Shown in pieces: positions 1-6,396 of a stretch of 16,250 nucleotides of DNA; positions within the stretch are counted from its first letter, which is position 1, and each line of letters begins with the position of its first letter. This DNA comes from an uncultured Eubacteriales bacterium (lineage in GTDB: Bacteria > Bacillota > Clostridia > Peptostreptococcales > Anaerovoracaceae), in assembly GCA_910583765.1 (NCBI GenBank), contig CAJTYS010000066.1, positions 1-16,250 of the forward strand. Direction: 5' to 3'. The notes under the pieces are model-generated. The model saw nothing but the letters and a program-made list of their open reading frames with translations, did not search any database and was not told where the DNA came from. A program made the position numbers and the translations under genes.

Positions 1-2
1 AA

Positions 3-983
3 AATGAGGAAAAGGGCATTGTGGTGGCCCATGCTATGCCGGAGACCAACTCCCAGTACAGCTCTAATATAACAGGACAGTTCGTATTGCCTGAAAATGA
101 ACCTATTGTCTTTTTGACCAGGAAAACGAAAATTTCCATCAGGGACGAAAAGGCCTTTAGCCAGGAGAACAAATACGTGCTGCAGCGGACAGCGCCCATC
201 AAAAATGACAAAGATCAGATCATCGGCGTTTTGATTCAGGAAAACGACATTACCAGCAGCGTGAACACCAACAAAAAGCTGGAGGAAATGGGGCGGACCA
301 CCGAGCGTCTCACAGATCGGCTACTCCACGCACAGCAGGAGGGCGGCATAGCGGGAAACCATGAAATCATCGCTCATTCTGAGAGCGGCGAAAAGAATAT
401 CCTTCTTCGGGAAATGCATCACAGGATCAAAAATAACCTGCAGATCATATCCAGTATTTTGAGCATGCAGGAGCGGCGCAGCCATTCCCAGGAAACAAAG
501 CGGATCTTAAAAGAAAACGTGAGCCGGATCAACAGCATCGCTCTGGTGCACGAAGTGCTCTTAAATGATGAAGGCAGGCTGATCAACCTCAACGCGCTGG
601 TCAGCAAGCTGATTTTGTATTTGCGGGATTGCGCGGTCAGCGAGGATGAGGAGATACGTATTGTTTTGGAAGGAGACGAGATCATTGTGGACTCGGATAA
701 AGCCACTTCCATCATGCTGATCATCAACGAACTGATCACCAATGCCCTGCAGCATGCTTTTAAAGTGAAAAAGCAGGGAGAGATTAAGGTGAAATTCGTC
801 TATGGCCATATGTACTGCGTGATCATGGTCACTGATAACGGGAGCGGATTCGCGGAGCAGGAGATGGACCGCAATCCATTAGGGTTAGAGCTGATGAAGC
901 GGATCGCCGCGGACAAGCTGCATAGCAGCTTGAAAATTCGTACCGGAAAGGATGGAACCGTGGCAAGTTTTGATTTCAGATGA
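3..983 (+). CDS. Sensor histidine kinase, EutW/PdtaS type (5' truncated)
   Basis: The reading frame is open to the left edge, so the gene begins outside the window; the GTG at 21 is probably not the real start. Visible order: the end of an H_kinase_N-type sensor domain (IVVAHAMPETN, then EPIVF and a PAS-like IGVLIQENDIT), a short coiled-coil linker, and a HisKA_2 dimerisation domain with REMHHRIKNNLQ (histidines at 417-422). The HATPase follows with N-box IINELITNALQHA, G1 box DNGSGF and G2 box LGLELMKRIA. No membrane segment is visible, so it is probably cytosolic. Kinases of this build autophosphorylate on His and usually pass phosphate to response regulators with an ANTAR RNA-binding output domain (EutV, PdtaR). 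That partner is not in the window. The ligand is unknown. The family call is firm; the ANTAR partnership is inferred from family knowledge and the leader at 2344-2404. Confidence 0.9.
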   Translation, partial: NEEKGIVVAHAMPETNSQYSSNITGQFVLPENEPIVFLTRKTKISIRDEKAFSQENKYVLQRTAPIKNDKDQIIGVLIQENDITSSVNTNKKLEEMGRTTERLTDRLLHAQQEGGIAGNHEIIAHSESGEKNILLREMHHRIKNNLQIISSILSMQERRSHSQETKRILKENVSRINSIALVHEVLLNDEGRLINLNALVSKLILYLRDCAVSEDEEIRIVLEGDEIIVDSDKATSIMLIINELITNALQHAFKVKKQGEIKVKFVYGHMYCVIMVTDNGSGFAEQEMDRNPLGLELMKRIAADKLHSSLKIRTGKDGTVASFDFR

Positions 984-1088
984 TCAGGTGCGTGATCTGA
1001 TGCTTGTTTCTCCATGATACAGATGCTTTGATAAAAAACGATCCGTTTCTGATGGAAGTCTGTCCTAATAGACGATCAAGGGGCGTTG

Positions 1089-1138
1089 TGTCAACAAATC
1101 ATTGATTTCAGCACAGAAAATTCAGATTTTTGTTGACA
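1089..1138. repeat. Inverted repeat overlapping the Rpn promoter -35
   Basis: TGTCAACAAA (1089-1098) is the exact reverse complement of TTTGTTGACA (1129-1138), with 30 bases between the arms. The right arm contains the -35 hexamer and the left arm is a TTGACA on the opposite strand. It may be an operator. A chance or hairpin role cannot be excluded. No gene occupies 984-1263, and I see no convincing terminator after the kinase gene. Confidence 0.45.
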
Positions 1139-1161
1139 GGAGCATTGCGAAAGGATATGAT
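1133..1161 (+). promoter_or_regulatory. Sigma-A-type promoter of the Rpn-family gene
   Basis: TTGACA at 1133-1138, a 17-base spacer and TATGAT at 1156-1161. The -35 is perfect and the -10 matches five of six positions. It lies about 100 bases upstream of the start at 1264, so the nuclease gene is probably transcribed independently of the kinase gene. Confidence 0.7.
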
Positions 1162-1263
1162 TGAATTATCAATCAAAAGGGATAACAGTTTTTTGCTGAA
1201 TCCATGTCAAGGCCGCAGGGGGGCGGAGCTTGACGATTCATGCATGGAGAAAGGAGATTAGAG

Positions 1264-2226
1264 ATGACGGATTTTTTGATGAAACCAAAAATTGATTTCG
1301 CCTTCAAGGAAATCATGATGAACGAACAGGCCAGGATCGGCTTCTTGTCGGCCGTGCTGGGGCTGGATCCAGCGGACATTCGGGAAACGAAGATCCTGAA
1401 CACCAATTTGCGGAAAGAGCACGAGGACGACAAACTGGGAATTTTGGACGTGCGGGTCTCGCTCAACGATGACACGGAGATCGACATCGAAATCCAGCTT
1501 TCGCCTTTGAGCGTGTGGGCGGATCGGTCGCTGTTCTACACGGCGAAAATGTATACGGAACAGATCCATGCGGGGGAAGATTACTCGGCCTTCAAAAAGT
1601 GCGTGAGCATCAGCGTCCTGGACTTCAAGCTGTTCGGGGACGAGCTGGGATTTTATTCATGTTTCCATATCTCGGAAGACACCAAGCGCGTCCTTTTCAC
1701 GGACAAAATGGAATTCCATGTTCTGGAACTTCCGAAACTGCCGAAGGAACTAAAGGAAGACGCAAGCGACATCCTGCTGTGGGCGAAATTCATCAACGCC
1801 GAACGGAAGGAGGAATTCGACATGCTGGCGAGCAGGAACAAGTACATTGAAAGCGCTTACGAGCAGCTGCGAGTGATCAGTCAAAGCGCAGAGAAGCGGC
1901 TGGAATACGAAGCTCGGGAAAAGGCCATCCGTGACCACAATCAAATGATGTACGAAGCCCGGAGTGAAGGACTCAAACAGGGAATTGAAGAAGGCCTTGA
2001 ACGGGGTCTTGAACAAGGTATGAGGCAAGGTATGAAGCAGGGGATTGAACAGGGTCTTGAACAAGGACGAGCAGAGGGACGTATAGAAGGTATACAGGCA
2101 TTGATTCTAGATAACCTGGAGGAAGGTGTGTCAAAGGAAAAGACCTTATCAAAGCTTGAGAAGCGATTTGGCTTGACTCAGGAGCAAGCGGCGCAGTATT
2201 TTAGGCAGTTCGCGCAATGTGAATAA
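1264..2226 (+). CDS. Rpn family recombination-promoting nuclease / putative transposase (PD-(D/E)XK)
   Basis: A 320-residue protein. The ATG at 1264 is chosen over the in-frame ATG at 1240 because AAGGAG lies at 1251-1256 with 7-base spacing. The N-terminal half is a PD-(D/E)XK nuclease-like fold: DFAFKEIM at 11-18, GILDVRV with Asp62, and IDIEIQ with Glu76, where the usual catalytic Lys is Gln, as is common in this group. The block around residues 165-205, including RKEEFDMLASRNKYI, is typical of the family. Residues 236-280 form a low-complexity GxxxG repeat, followed by a short helical tail to the C-terminus. Related Rpn proteins promote RecA-independent recombination and act as DNA endonucleases; some E. 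coli members have been reported as antiphage toxins controlled by an intragenic small protein. Despite the 'transposase' name, no terminal repeats or target duplication are visible. The gene has its own promoter and seems an independent unit between the kinase and the amidase operon. Confidence 0.88.
   Translation: MTDFLMKPKIDFAFKEIMMNEQARIGFLSAVLGLDPADIRETKILNTNLRKEHEDDKLGILDVRVSLNDDTEIDIEIQLSPLSVWADRSLFYTAKMYTEQIHAGEDYSAFKKCVSISVLDFKLFGDELGFYSCFHISEDTKRVLFTDKMEFHVLELPKLPKELKEDASDILLWAKFINAERKEEFDMLASRNKYIESAYEQLRVISQSAEKRLEYEAREKAIRDHNQMMYEARSEGLKQGIEEGLERGLEQGMRQGMKQGIEQGLEQGRAEGRIEGIQALILDNLEEGVSKEKTLSKLEKRFGLTQEQAAQYFRQFAQCE
1822..2226 (+). CDS. Possible internal in-frame start giving a 134-residue C-terminal Rpn product
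   Basis: The in-frame ATG at 1822 (Met187 of the full protein) is preceded by AAGGAGG at 1807-1813 with 8-base spacing, as strong a ribosome site as any in the window. Initiation there would give a 134-residue protein without the nuclease domain but with the helical segment and the GxxxG repeats. E. coli Rpn genes are known to encode such small C-terminal proteins from internal starts, which bind and restrain the large toxin. The same bases encode the conserved Lys-Glu-Glu of the full protein, so the site could be a by-product of coding. No separate promoter was identified. Confidence 0.45.
   Translation: MLASRNKYIESAYEQLRVISQSAEKRLEYEAREKAIRDHNQMMYEARSEGLKQGIEEGLERGLEQGMRQGMKQGIEQGLEQGRAEGRIEGIQALILDNLEEGVSKEKTLSKLEKRFGLTQEQAAQYFRQFAQCE
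1969..2100 (+). repeat. Degenerate 12-base tandem repeat inside the Rpn gene
   Basis: Eleven consecutive in-frame 12-base units, each beginning with GG and encoding Gly-x-x-x (GLEQ, GMRQ, GMKQ, GIEQ, GLEQ and similar). The units at 2005-2016 and 2053-2064 are identical (GGTCTTGAACAA), and those at 2017-2028 and 2029-2040 differ at two positions. This suggests growth by slippage or unequal exchange. The encoded repeat is predicted to be helical, with glycine every fourth residue. Confidence 0.85.
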
Positions 2227-2306
2227 GAATGTGCGGAGACAAACGATTGTAAATAGGAAAAAAGAGCAGTAAAGGGCTGGAATTAAATGCAAATATTCAA
2301 AATATA

Positions 2307-2335
2307 TTGACAGCGGCCCTTGGATGTGATATCAT
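2307..2335 (+). promoter_or_regulatory. Sigma-A-type promoter for the leader of the transporter-amidase operon
   Basis: TTGACA at 2307-2312, 17-base spacer, TATCAT at 2330-2335. Initiation would be expected near 2341-2343, placing the first leader hairpin at the extreme 5' end of the RNA. A weaker candidate, TTGAAA (2411-2416), 17 bases, TACAGT (2434-2439), lies beyond the terminator and could give basal expression that bypasses it. Confidence 0.65.
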
Positions 2336-2343
2336 TTTGGTAA

Positions 2344-2404
2344 ATACACAAAGGTGTGTATCTAAAAGCAAAGAAGCTGAAGAATCATTCAGCTTCTTTT
2401 TTTT
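2344..2404 (+). promoter_or_regulatory. Putative ANTAR-type antitermination leader (two hexaloop hairpins plus terminator)
   Basis: Hairpin P1 is ATACAC / GTGTAT (2344-2349 with 2356-2361) closing the hexaloop AAAGGT. Hairpin P2 is AGC / GCT (2367-2369 with 2376-2378) closing AAAGAA, with possible outer pairs 2361-2363 with 2381-2383. Both loops have A at position 1 and G at position 4, the signature of RNAs bound by ANTAR proteins such as EutV, NasR and AmiR. P2 shares bases 2371-2381 with the 5' arm of the terminator at 2371-2404, so the two structures exclude each other. P1 is also an 18-base dyad and could instead be a DNA operator near the transcription start. The inner P2 stem is only three pairs, which is the weakest part of the call. 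Confidence 0.6.
2371..2404 (+). terminator. Intrinsic terminator in the leader upstream of the GPH transporter
   Basis: A perfect 11-base stem, AAGAAGCTGAA (2371-2381) with TTCAGCTTCTT (2388-2398), loop GAATCA, followed by a T run to 2404. It lies between a good promoter and the transporter start at 2472, so it would attenuate the operon. It may also end read-through transcripts from the Rpn gene. Confidence 0.9.
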
Positions 2405-2471
2405 GACCGGTTGAAAAGAAAATTGGTGTTAGATACAGTTTAAAAGATTTTATTGTGTAAGGAGTCATCGT

Positions 2472-3911
2472 ATGAGTGAAAAAAATTTAGCAGTTCCACA
2501 AAAGCTGGAATTCAAAAAAAAGCTAGGCTATTCCATTGGGCAAATGGGAGATTCCATCGGATTTAATGTTTTTGGCTTTTTCTTCCTATTTTTCCTAACT
2601 GATATTGCAGGTGTCTCTCCAGGAATTGCAGGAACCATATCCCTGATTGCTGTATTGTGGGATGCGATCACAGATCCAATTATTGGATTCATTTCAGATA
2701 ACCTGCGATCAAAATATGGAAGAAGGAGACCAATGATGATTGTTTCGTCTGTTCCATATGCTGTCTGTACATTTTTACTATTCCATAATATTGACATCAA
2801 CCCAGGAGCAAAAGCCATTTACTTTATCATCATGGCAATCTTGTTCTGGACGGTTTATACGTCATATGTGATTCCGTATTTCGCATTGGGAGCAGAACTG
2901 ACGCAGGATTATGAAGAGCGTAACTCTCTGAGAGCTTGGGCAAGCGTTTTCATATACCTGGCAGTAATGTTAGCATCTGCTACTCCGCCAATTATCGTGA
3001 GCTGGGTAGAAGGCAGAGGCGGTTCCCTTACAGATGGTTGGAATACAGTTGGTGTTTCCTTTGGGGTATTGATATTCATTGTGATCTTTATTTCATGGTA
3101 CTTTACCAGGGGCGGTGAATTATATTCTCAAAATGAGGAAGAAACACAGGAAAAGAAAAAGGGTGAAAAGGTTAATATTTTCAAGACATTTGTTGAAATT
3201 TTCAAACTGAAACCGACAAAATCTCTAGCTGCGACCGTATTTCTGTGGTCATTTGTTTCTGCTATGTATAATGCTGCATTGGTGTATTTGATGACAAACT
3301 GTCTGGGCTACAACGCAGGACTTCAATCAACATACTTTTTCTTGATGTCAGCAATTGCGATCATCCAGGTTCCATTTATTAATTATGCGGCGAATAAATG
3401 GGGAAAGAGGGGCACATACATTGGCACAACGCTGTTTAGTGGTATTGGATTTGTAGCATTTACAATTATAGGATTTCCGTCCTTTGCGTTCATGGTCGTT
3501 TATGCGGTCATAGTTATGTTAGGAACGACTACTTACTGGACGCTGTACTATTCGATGATGTATGACATCAGCGAATTGGATGAGTTTGTAAACGAAAAGA
3601 GAAGAGAAGGCTCAATCACTGCGATTATGGCGTTCTGCCAAAAATTAGGCTCTGCCGTTGCGCTGCAAGCGATTGGCCTTGTTCTACAAATGGGAGGTTA
3701 TGATGCGGCACTTGAGGTTCAGCCAGAAAGCGCGTTGACTGCCATTATGCAGTTGAATACATCGATTCCAGGTGTGATTGGTATTATTGGCGCAGTGATC
3801 ATGTTTGCTTACCCGCTGACTGCTAAGCGGTTTACTGCATTAAGAAAAGCGCTCGATGCTAAAAATAGTGGAAAAGAATATACAACAGAAGGATTTGAAA
3901 AATTATTATAG
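2472..3911 (+). CDS. GPH-family (MFS_2) cation symporter
   Basis: A 479-residue polytopic inner-membrane protein with about 12 hydrophobic segments. The start has TAAGGAG at 2458-2464, 7 bases upstream. Family signatures are the N-domain motif with WDAITDP, GFISD and KYGRRRP at residues 63-87, and the C-domain motif from Tyr364 (YDISELDEFVNEKRREG). These mark the glycoside-pentoside-hexuronide:cation symporters, which couple uptake to H+ or Na+. Many distant members carry non-sugar substrates. Here the next gene, 27 bases downstream with its own ribosome site, encodes an amidase, so the cargo may be an amide or amide-containing compound rather than a sugar; that is inference. A charged linker (QNEEETQEKKKGEK) joins the two halves. 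Base use is visibly A/T-richer than in the Rpn gene upstream. Expression probably depends on the leader at 2344-2404. Confidence 0.9.
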   Translation: MSEKNLAVPQKLEFKKKLGYSIGQMGDSIGFNVFGFFFLFFLTDIAGVSPGIAGTISLIAVLWDAITDPIIGFISDNLRSKYGRRRPMMIVSSVPYAVCTFLLFHNIDINPGAKAIYFIIMAILFWTVYTSYVIPYFALGAELTQDYEERNSLRAWASVFIYLAVMLASATPPIIVSWVEGRGGSLTDGWNTVGVSFGVLIFIVIFISWYFTRGGELYSQNEEETQEKKKGEKVNIFKTFVEIFKLKPTKSLAATVFLWSFVSAMYNAALVYLMTNCLGYNAGLQSTYFFLMSAIAIIQVPFINYAANKWGKRGTYIGTTLFSGIGFVAFTIIGFPSFAFMVVYAVIVMLGTTTYWTLYYSMMYDISELDEFVNEKRREGSITAIMAFCQKLGSAVALQAIGLVLQMGGYDAALEVQPESALTAIMQLNTSIPGVIGIIGAVIMFAYPLTAKRFTALRKALDAKNSGKEYTTEGFEKLL

Positions 3912-3938
3912 TCGTTTTATTGAAAGGAGATTAAATAA

Positions 3939-4928
3939 ATGGGTAGATATTTAAACGTAGGATTGATCCAAATGCCTGCAAAGGAAGATACCGCAGAAAG
4001 TTTGAAGCTTTTAGAGACTGCGCTTGAAAAGCTAATGGCAGGATATCATAGGCCTGAACTGGTTGTGGGAGTGGAATGCATTCAGTGCTTTACGCCAGAA
4101 AAAATACCAGGACCAACATCTGACTATTTTGCTTCACTAGCAAAGAAATATGGGGTTTATTTTATCCCAGGGACTGTTTATGAGTATAGCGAAGAAGTTC
4201 CAGAAGGCATGAGCTATAATTCTGCGCCGATTTATAATCCCAAAGGAGAATTGGTTGATGTTTATAGAAAAATAGCGCCTTGGTATCCTTCGGAAGAATT
4301 TGCGTATCCAGGTAATAGATATGTTGTGTTTGACATCCCAGAAAAAGACACAAAAGTTGGTGTACAGATCTGTTATGACCTGAATTTTCCGGAGATATCC
4401 AGAAACCAGATGTTGATGGGAGCAGAGGTGCTTGTAAAGCTTACTATGGATCCAGAAGAATTATATGAGTTGAATAAGCATGTCCACTATACAAGAGCAT
4501 TGGAAAATCAAGCGTTCTTAGTGTCAACCAATTGTGTTGGACAGTATGGGGCTTTCCAGATGTATGGCCACTCCCAAGTGATTTCTCCAGAAGGACATCT
4601 GCTGTGGGAAGGTGAGCAAGAAGAAGCGATCGCTACAGTGACGCTGGATTTAGATGAAGTCTCAAGATGCAGAGAGTATGGTTCAAAATTTATGGATCAT
4701 TATGTACAGCATTTAAGGCTGTTTCATCCACCAATGCCTTTTGCGGATGATGTTGCAAAGGCGCCAGTATTTGACAACTTGCCAGAGGCTGAAAAAACGG
4801 CGCAAGAATATCAAGCTAAATTAGAGGCTGATGGGATATTAAATCTGGGAAAACGGATTGTTCCTGCAGAACCTGTAGAAGCATATAAAAAGAAACTGGA
4901 TGAGTTTTTAAAAGAAAGAGGATTCTAA
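3939..4928 (+). CDS. Carbon-nitrogen hydrolase, aliphatic amidase/formamidase-like (amidase 1)
   Basis: A 329-residue cytosolic nitrilase-superfamily enzyme; ribosome site AAAGGAGA at 3923-3930. The catalytic set is complete: Glu46 (VGVEC), Lys111 (YRKIAPW), the second Glu at 119 (YPSEEF) and nucleophile Cys145 (QICYDLNFPE). The YRK-x-x-PW-x-P-x-E arrangement and the later YGHSQVISPEG resemble AmiE and AmiF, which hydrolyse short aliphatic amides or formamide to acid plus ammonia. The C-terminal 90 residues or so differ from those enzymes, so substrate specificity is open. It shares its N-terminus (MGRYLN) and overall sequence with the amidase at 6397, so the two are paralogues. Co-transcription with the upstream symporter is very likely (27-base gap), suggesting import followed by hydrolysis. 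Codon use is A/T-rich like the symporter and unlike amidase 2. Confidence 0.85.
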   Translation: MGRYLNVGLIQMPAKEDTAESLKLLETALEKLMAGYHRPELVVGVECIQCFTPEKIPGPTSDYFASLAKKYGVYFIPGTVYEYSEEVPEGMSYNSAPIYNPKGELVDVYRKIAPWYPSEEFAYPGNRYVVFDIPEKDTKVGVQICYDLNFPEISRNQMLMGAEVLVKLTMDPEELYELNKHVHYTRALENQAFLVSTNCVGQYGAFQMYGHSQVISPEGHLLWEGEQEEAIATVTLDLDEVSRCREYGSKFMDHYVQHLRLFHPPMPFADDVAKAPVFDNLPEAEKTAQEYQAKLEADGILNLGKRIVPAEPVEAYKKKLDEFLKERGF

Positions 4929-4935
4929 GAAATGA

Positions 4936-4978
4936 AGAGGCTTGTGGATTATACAAAGCATAGGATCCGCAAGTCTCT
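4936..4978 (+). terminator. Strong hairpin after amidase 1, possible weak terminator or processing site
   Basis: A 14-pair stem, 4936-4949 with 4965-4978, including two G-U pairs and a 15-base loop. It begins 7 bases after the amidase stop. The following CTTTATAAA is a poor T tract, so it may only partly terminate, or may stabilise the upstream mRNA. The two G-U pairs make it much weaker on the opposite strand. Confidence 0.55.
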
Positions 4979-5032
4979 TTATAAATGAAAACATAGTTTT
5001 GGTTTAAGCTTTTTTATTGCTTTTATGAGTAG

Positions 5033-5044
5033 CAAGAATTCTTG
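5033..5044. repeat. 12-base perfect palindrome between the two modules
   Basis: CAAGAATTCTTG in the 227-base gap 4929-5155. It could be an operator for module 2, or chance. I did not find a well-spaced sigma-A promoter in this gap. The remainder is A/T-rich without recognisable structure. Confidence 0.25.
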
Positions 5045-5155
5045 ATACGATGGTGTAGAAGAGTGAATGGAAGGTGACGCTTCACATACATAAAATTGAT
5101 TAGAAATATTGATTATAAGATAGGTGATAACAAAGATAGAAAGGAGTTCATTGTT

Positions 5156-6370
5156 ATGGATATTGTAGTAGCAGCAGCTGTATGCCTTGCGATTATCGGA
5201 GCAGGCGAAGTTGTCTCATATGTTACAAAAGCATTCATACCGTCCATGTCAGCAGCATTGTTATTGTACTTGATCCTTACTTGGGCAGGTATGTCAAAAG
5301 ACTTTCCGGAAGTAGCTGGTTTTGGATATCTGGGCGAGTTGTCCATGCTTTTCTTGATCGTTCATTTGGGGACATCGGTTCCTCCAGGCGATTATATCAA
5401 ACAGATCAAAAGCGTAGTCGTGGCAGCGGCGGCTTTGGTAGGAGGCCTGATTGCTGTCGTAGGCGTAGGCGGAATCTTCTTTGGATTTGATGTAATGCTG
5501 GCAGGCGCGGGGGCAGCCTGCGGCGGTGGTGCGATCGCAGGAATTTTAGCCATTCAAAAGCTGACGGAATTAAACATGGCGGCTTTGATCGGGATACCAG
5601 CGATCATTGTAGGTGTCGTAGATCTATATGGACAGCCGATTGCGTCCTTTATGCTCAAAAAGTACGGGAAAAAGCTGAACAGCACAGATGCGTATCTGCT
5701 GGCCAAAGCAGCTAAAAAAGATCAGACTGAACCAAGGCTAACAAGACATGGAGTGCCATTTGGATCTGAAGACAATCCGAGCAACAAAATCACAGCATGG
5801 ATTCCAAGAAAGCTAGAAGAGGACGGATTTGTGCTCTTTGAACTGGCAGCATTGGCAGCGATCGCGTATTTTCTGCAGGAAATCACAGGGATCAGTAACT
5901 GCATATTCGCCTTTTTCTTAGGAGTCATTGGCTGTGCCACAGGCGTATTGAGAATGAATCTATTGGATCGTTCCCATTCTTATGGAATCGTGATCTGCAT
6001 TTTCATTGCATGGCTCTTCCAGTCCATCAATGAGATCACACCGCAGGCATTACTGGCTTCTTTAGGGCCTTCTGTAGCTATATTGATTTTGGCGACAATT
6101 GGCTTGGCAGGCGGAGGCGGCCTTGCAGGGAAACTGCTGGGTTATGATTTCTGGCTGTCAGCAGCGTGCGGCATGGGCTTGATGTTCCTAATGCCAGGAG
6201 TCATGGTAGTGACGACAGAAGTCGCCAAAAGAAGCGCACGGGATGAGGAAGAAGAAAAATTCATGTTTGATGCCATGGCTCCATCCATGTATATCGTTGC
6301 CAATGCAGGGTATATCATGGGTGTAGCGATCACAGTATCTTGCTTGTTGTCATTGTTGGTATATTTTTAA
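5156..6370 (+). CDS. GltS-like polytopic membrane carrier, family uncertain
   Basis: A 404-residue hydrophobic protein. ATG 5156 is preferred over an upstream in-frame TTG (5096) because AAGGAG lies at 5141-5146 and a membrane segment begins right after this Met. It has about 10-11 membrane segments in two related halves. Each half ends in a glycine-rich stretch with a G-[FY]-D element: residues near 115-135 (GFDVMLAGAGAACGGG) and near 325-350 (GGGGLAGKLLGYDFWLSAACG). A hydrophilic loop around residues 175-225 separates the halves. Duplicated glycine-rich re-entrant segments occur in Na+-coupled carriers of the GltS and 2-hydroxycarboxylate type, and that is my best structural guess; no family is recognised with certainty. 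It lies 26 bases upstream of amidase 2, so it probably imports that enzyme's substrate or exports its product. Confidence 0.6.
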   Translation: MDIVVAAAVCLAIIGAGEVVSYVTKAFIPSMSAALLLYLILTWAGMSKDFPEVAGFGYLGELSMLFLIVHLGTSVPPGDYIKQIKSVVVAAAALVGGLIAVVGVGGIFFGFDVMLAGAGAACGGGAIAGILAIQKLTELNMAALIGIPAIIVGVVDLYGQPIASFMLKKYGKKLNSTDAYLLAKAAKKDQTEPRLTRHGVPFGSEDNPSNKITAWIPRKLEEDGFVLFELAALAAIAYFLQEITGISNCIFAFFLGVIGCATGVLRMNLLDRSHSYGIVICIFIAWLFQSINEITPQALLASLGPSVAILILATIGLAGGGGLAGKLLGYDFWLSAACGMGLMFLMPGVMVVTTEVAKRSARDEEEEKFMFDAMAPSMYIVANAGYIMGVAITVSCLLSLLVYF

Positions 6371-6396
6371 ACATAAACAGAAAAGGAGAAACAAAA

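Noticed and set aside
1515..1850. 111-codon open frame in another phase within the Rpn gene
   Set aside because: Composition-driven shadow without a family resemblance; the Rpn frame has the conserved nuclease motifs.
1969..2100. CRISPR-like array of short repeats
   Set aside because: The units are 12 bases, contiguous without spacers, and in frame with a protein.
1240..2226. Rpn start at the upstream ATG 1240
   Set aside because: It lacks a ribosome site, whereas ATG 1264 has AAGGAG at ideal spacing and begins the conserved family N-terminus.
1264..2226. Insertion sequence, suggested by the 'putative transposase' family name
   Set aside because: No terminal inverted repeats or target duplications were seen, and the protein is a PD-(D/E)XK nuclease rather than a DDE transposase.
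4929..5155. A second ANTAR-type leader in front of module 2
   Set aside because: No pair of hexaloops with A1 and G4 next to a terminator was found; the one small hairpin (GTG/CAC with loop ACGCTT) lacks G at position 4.
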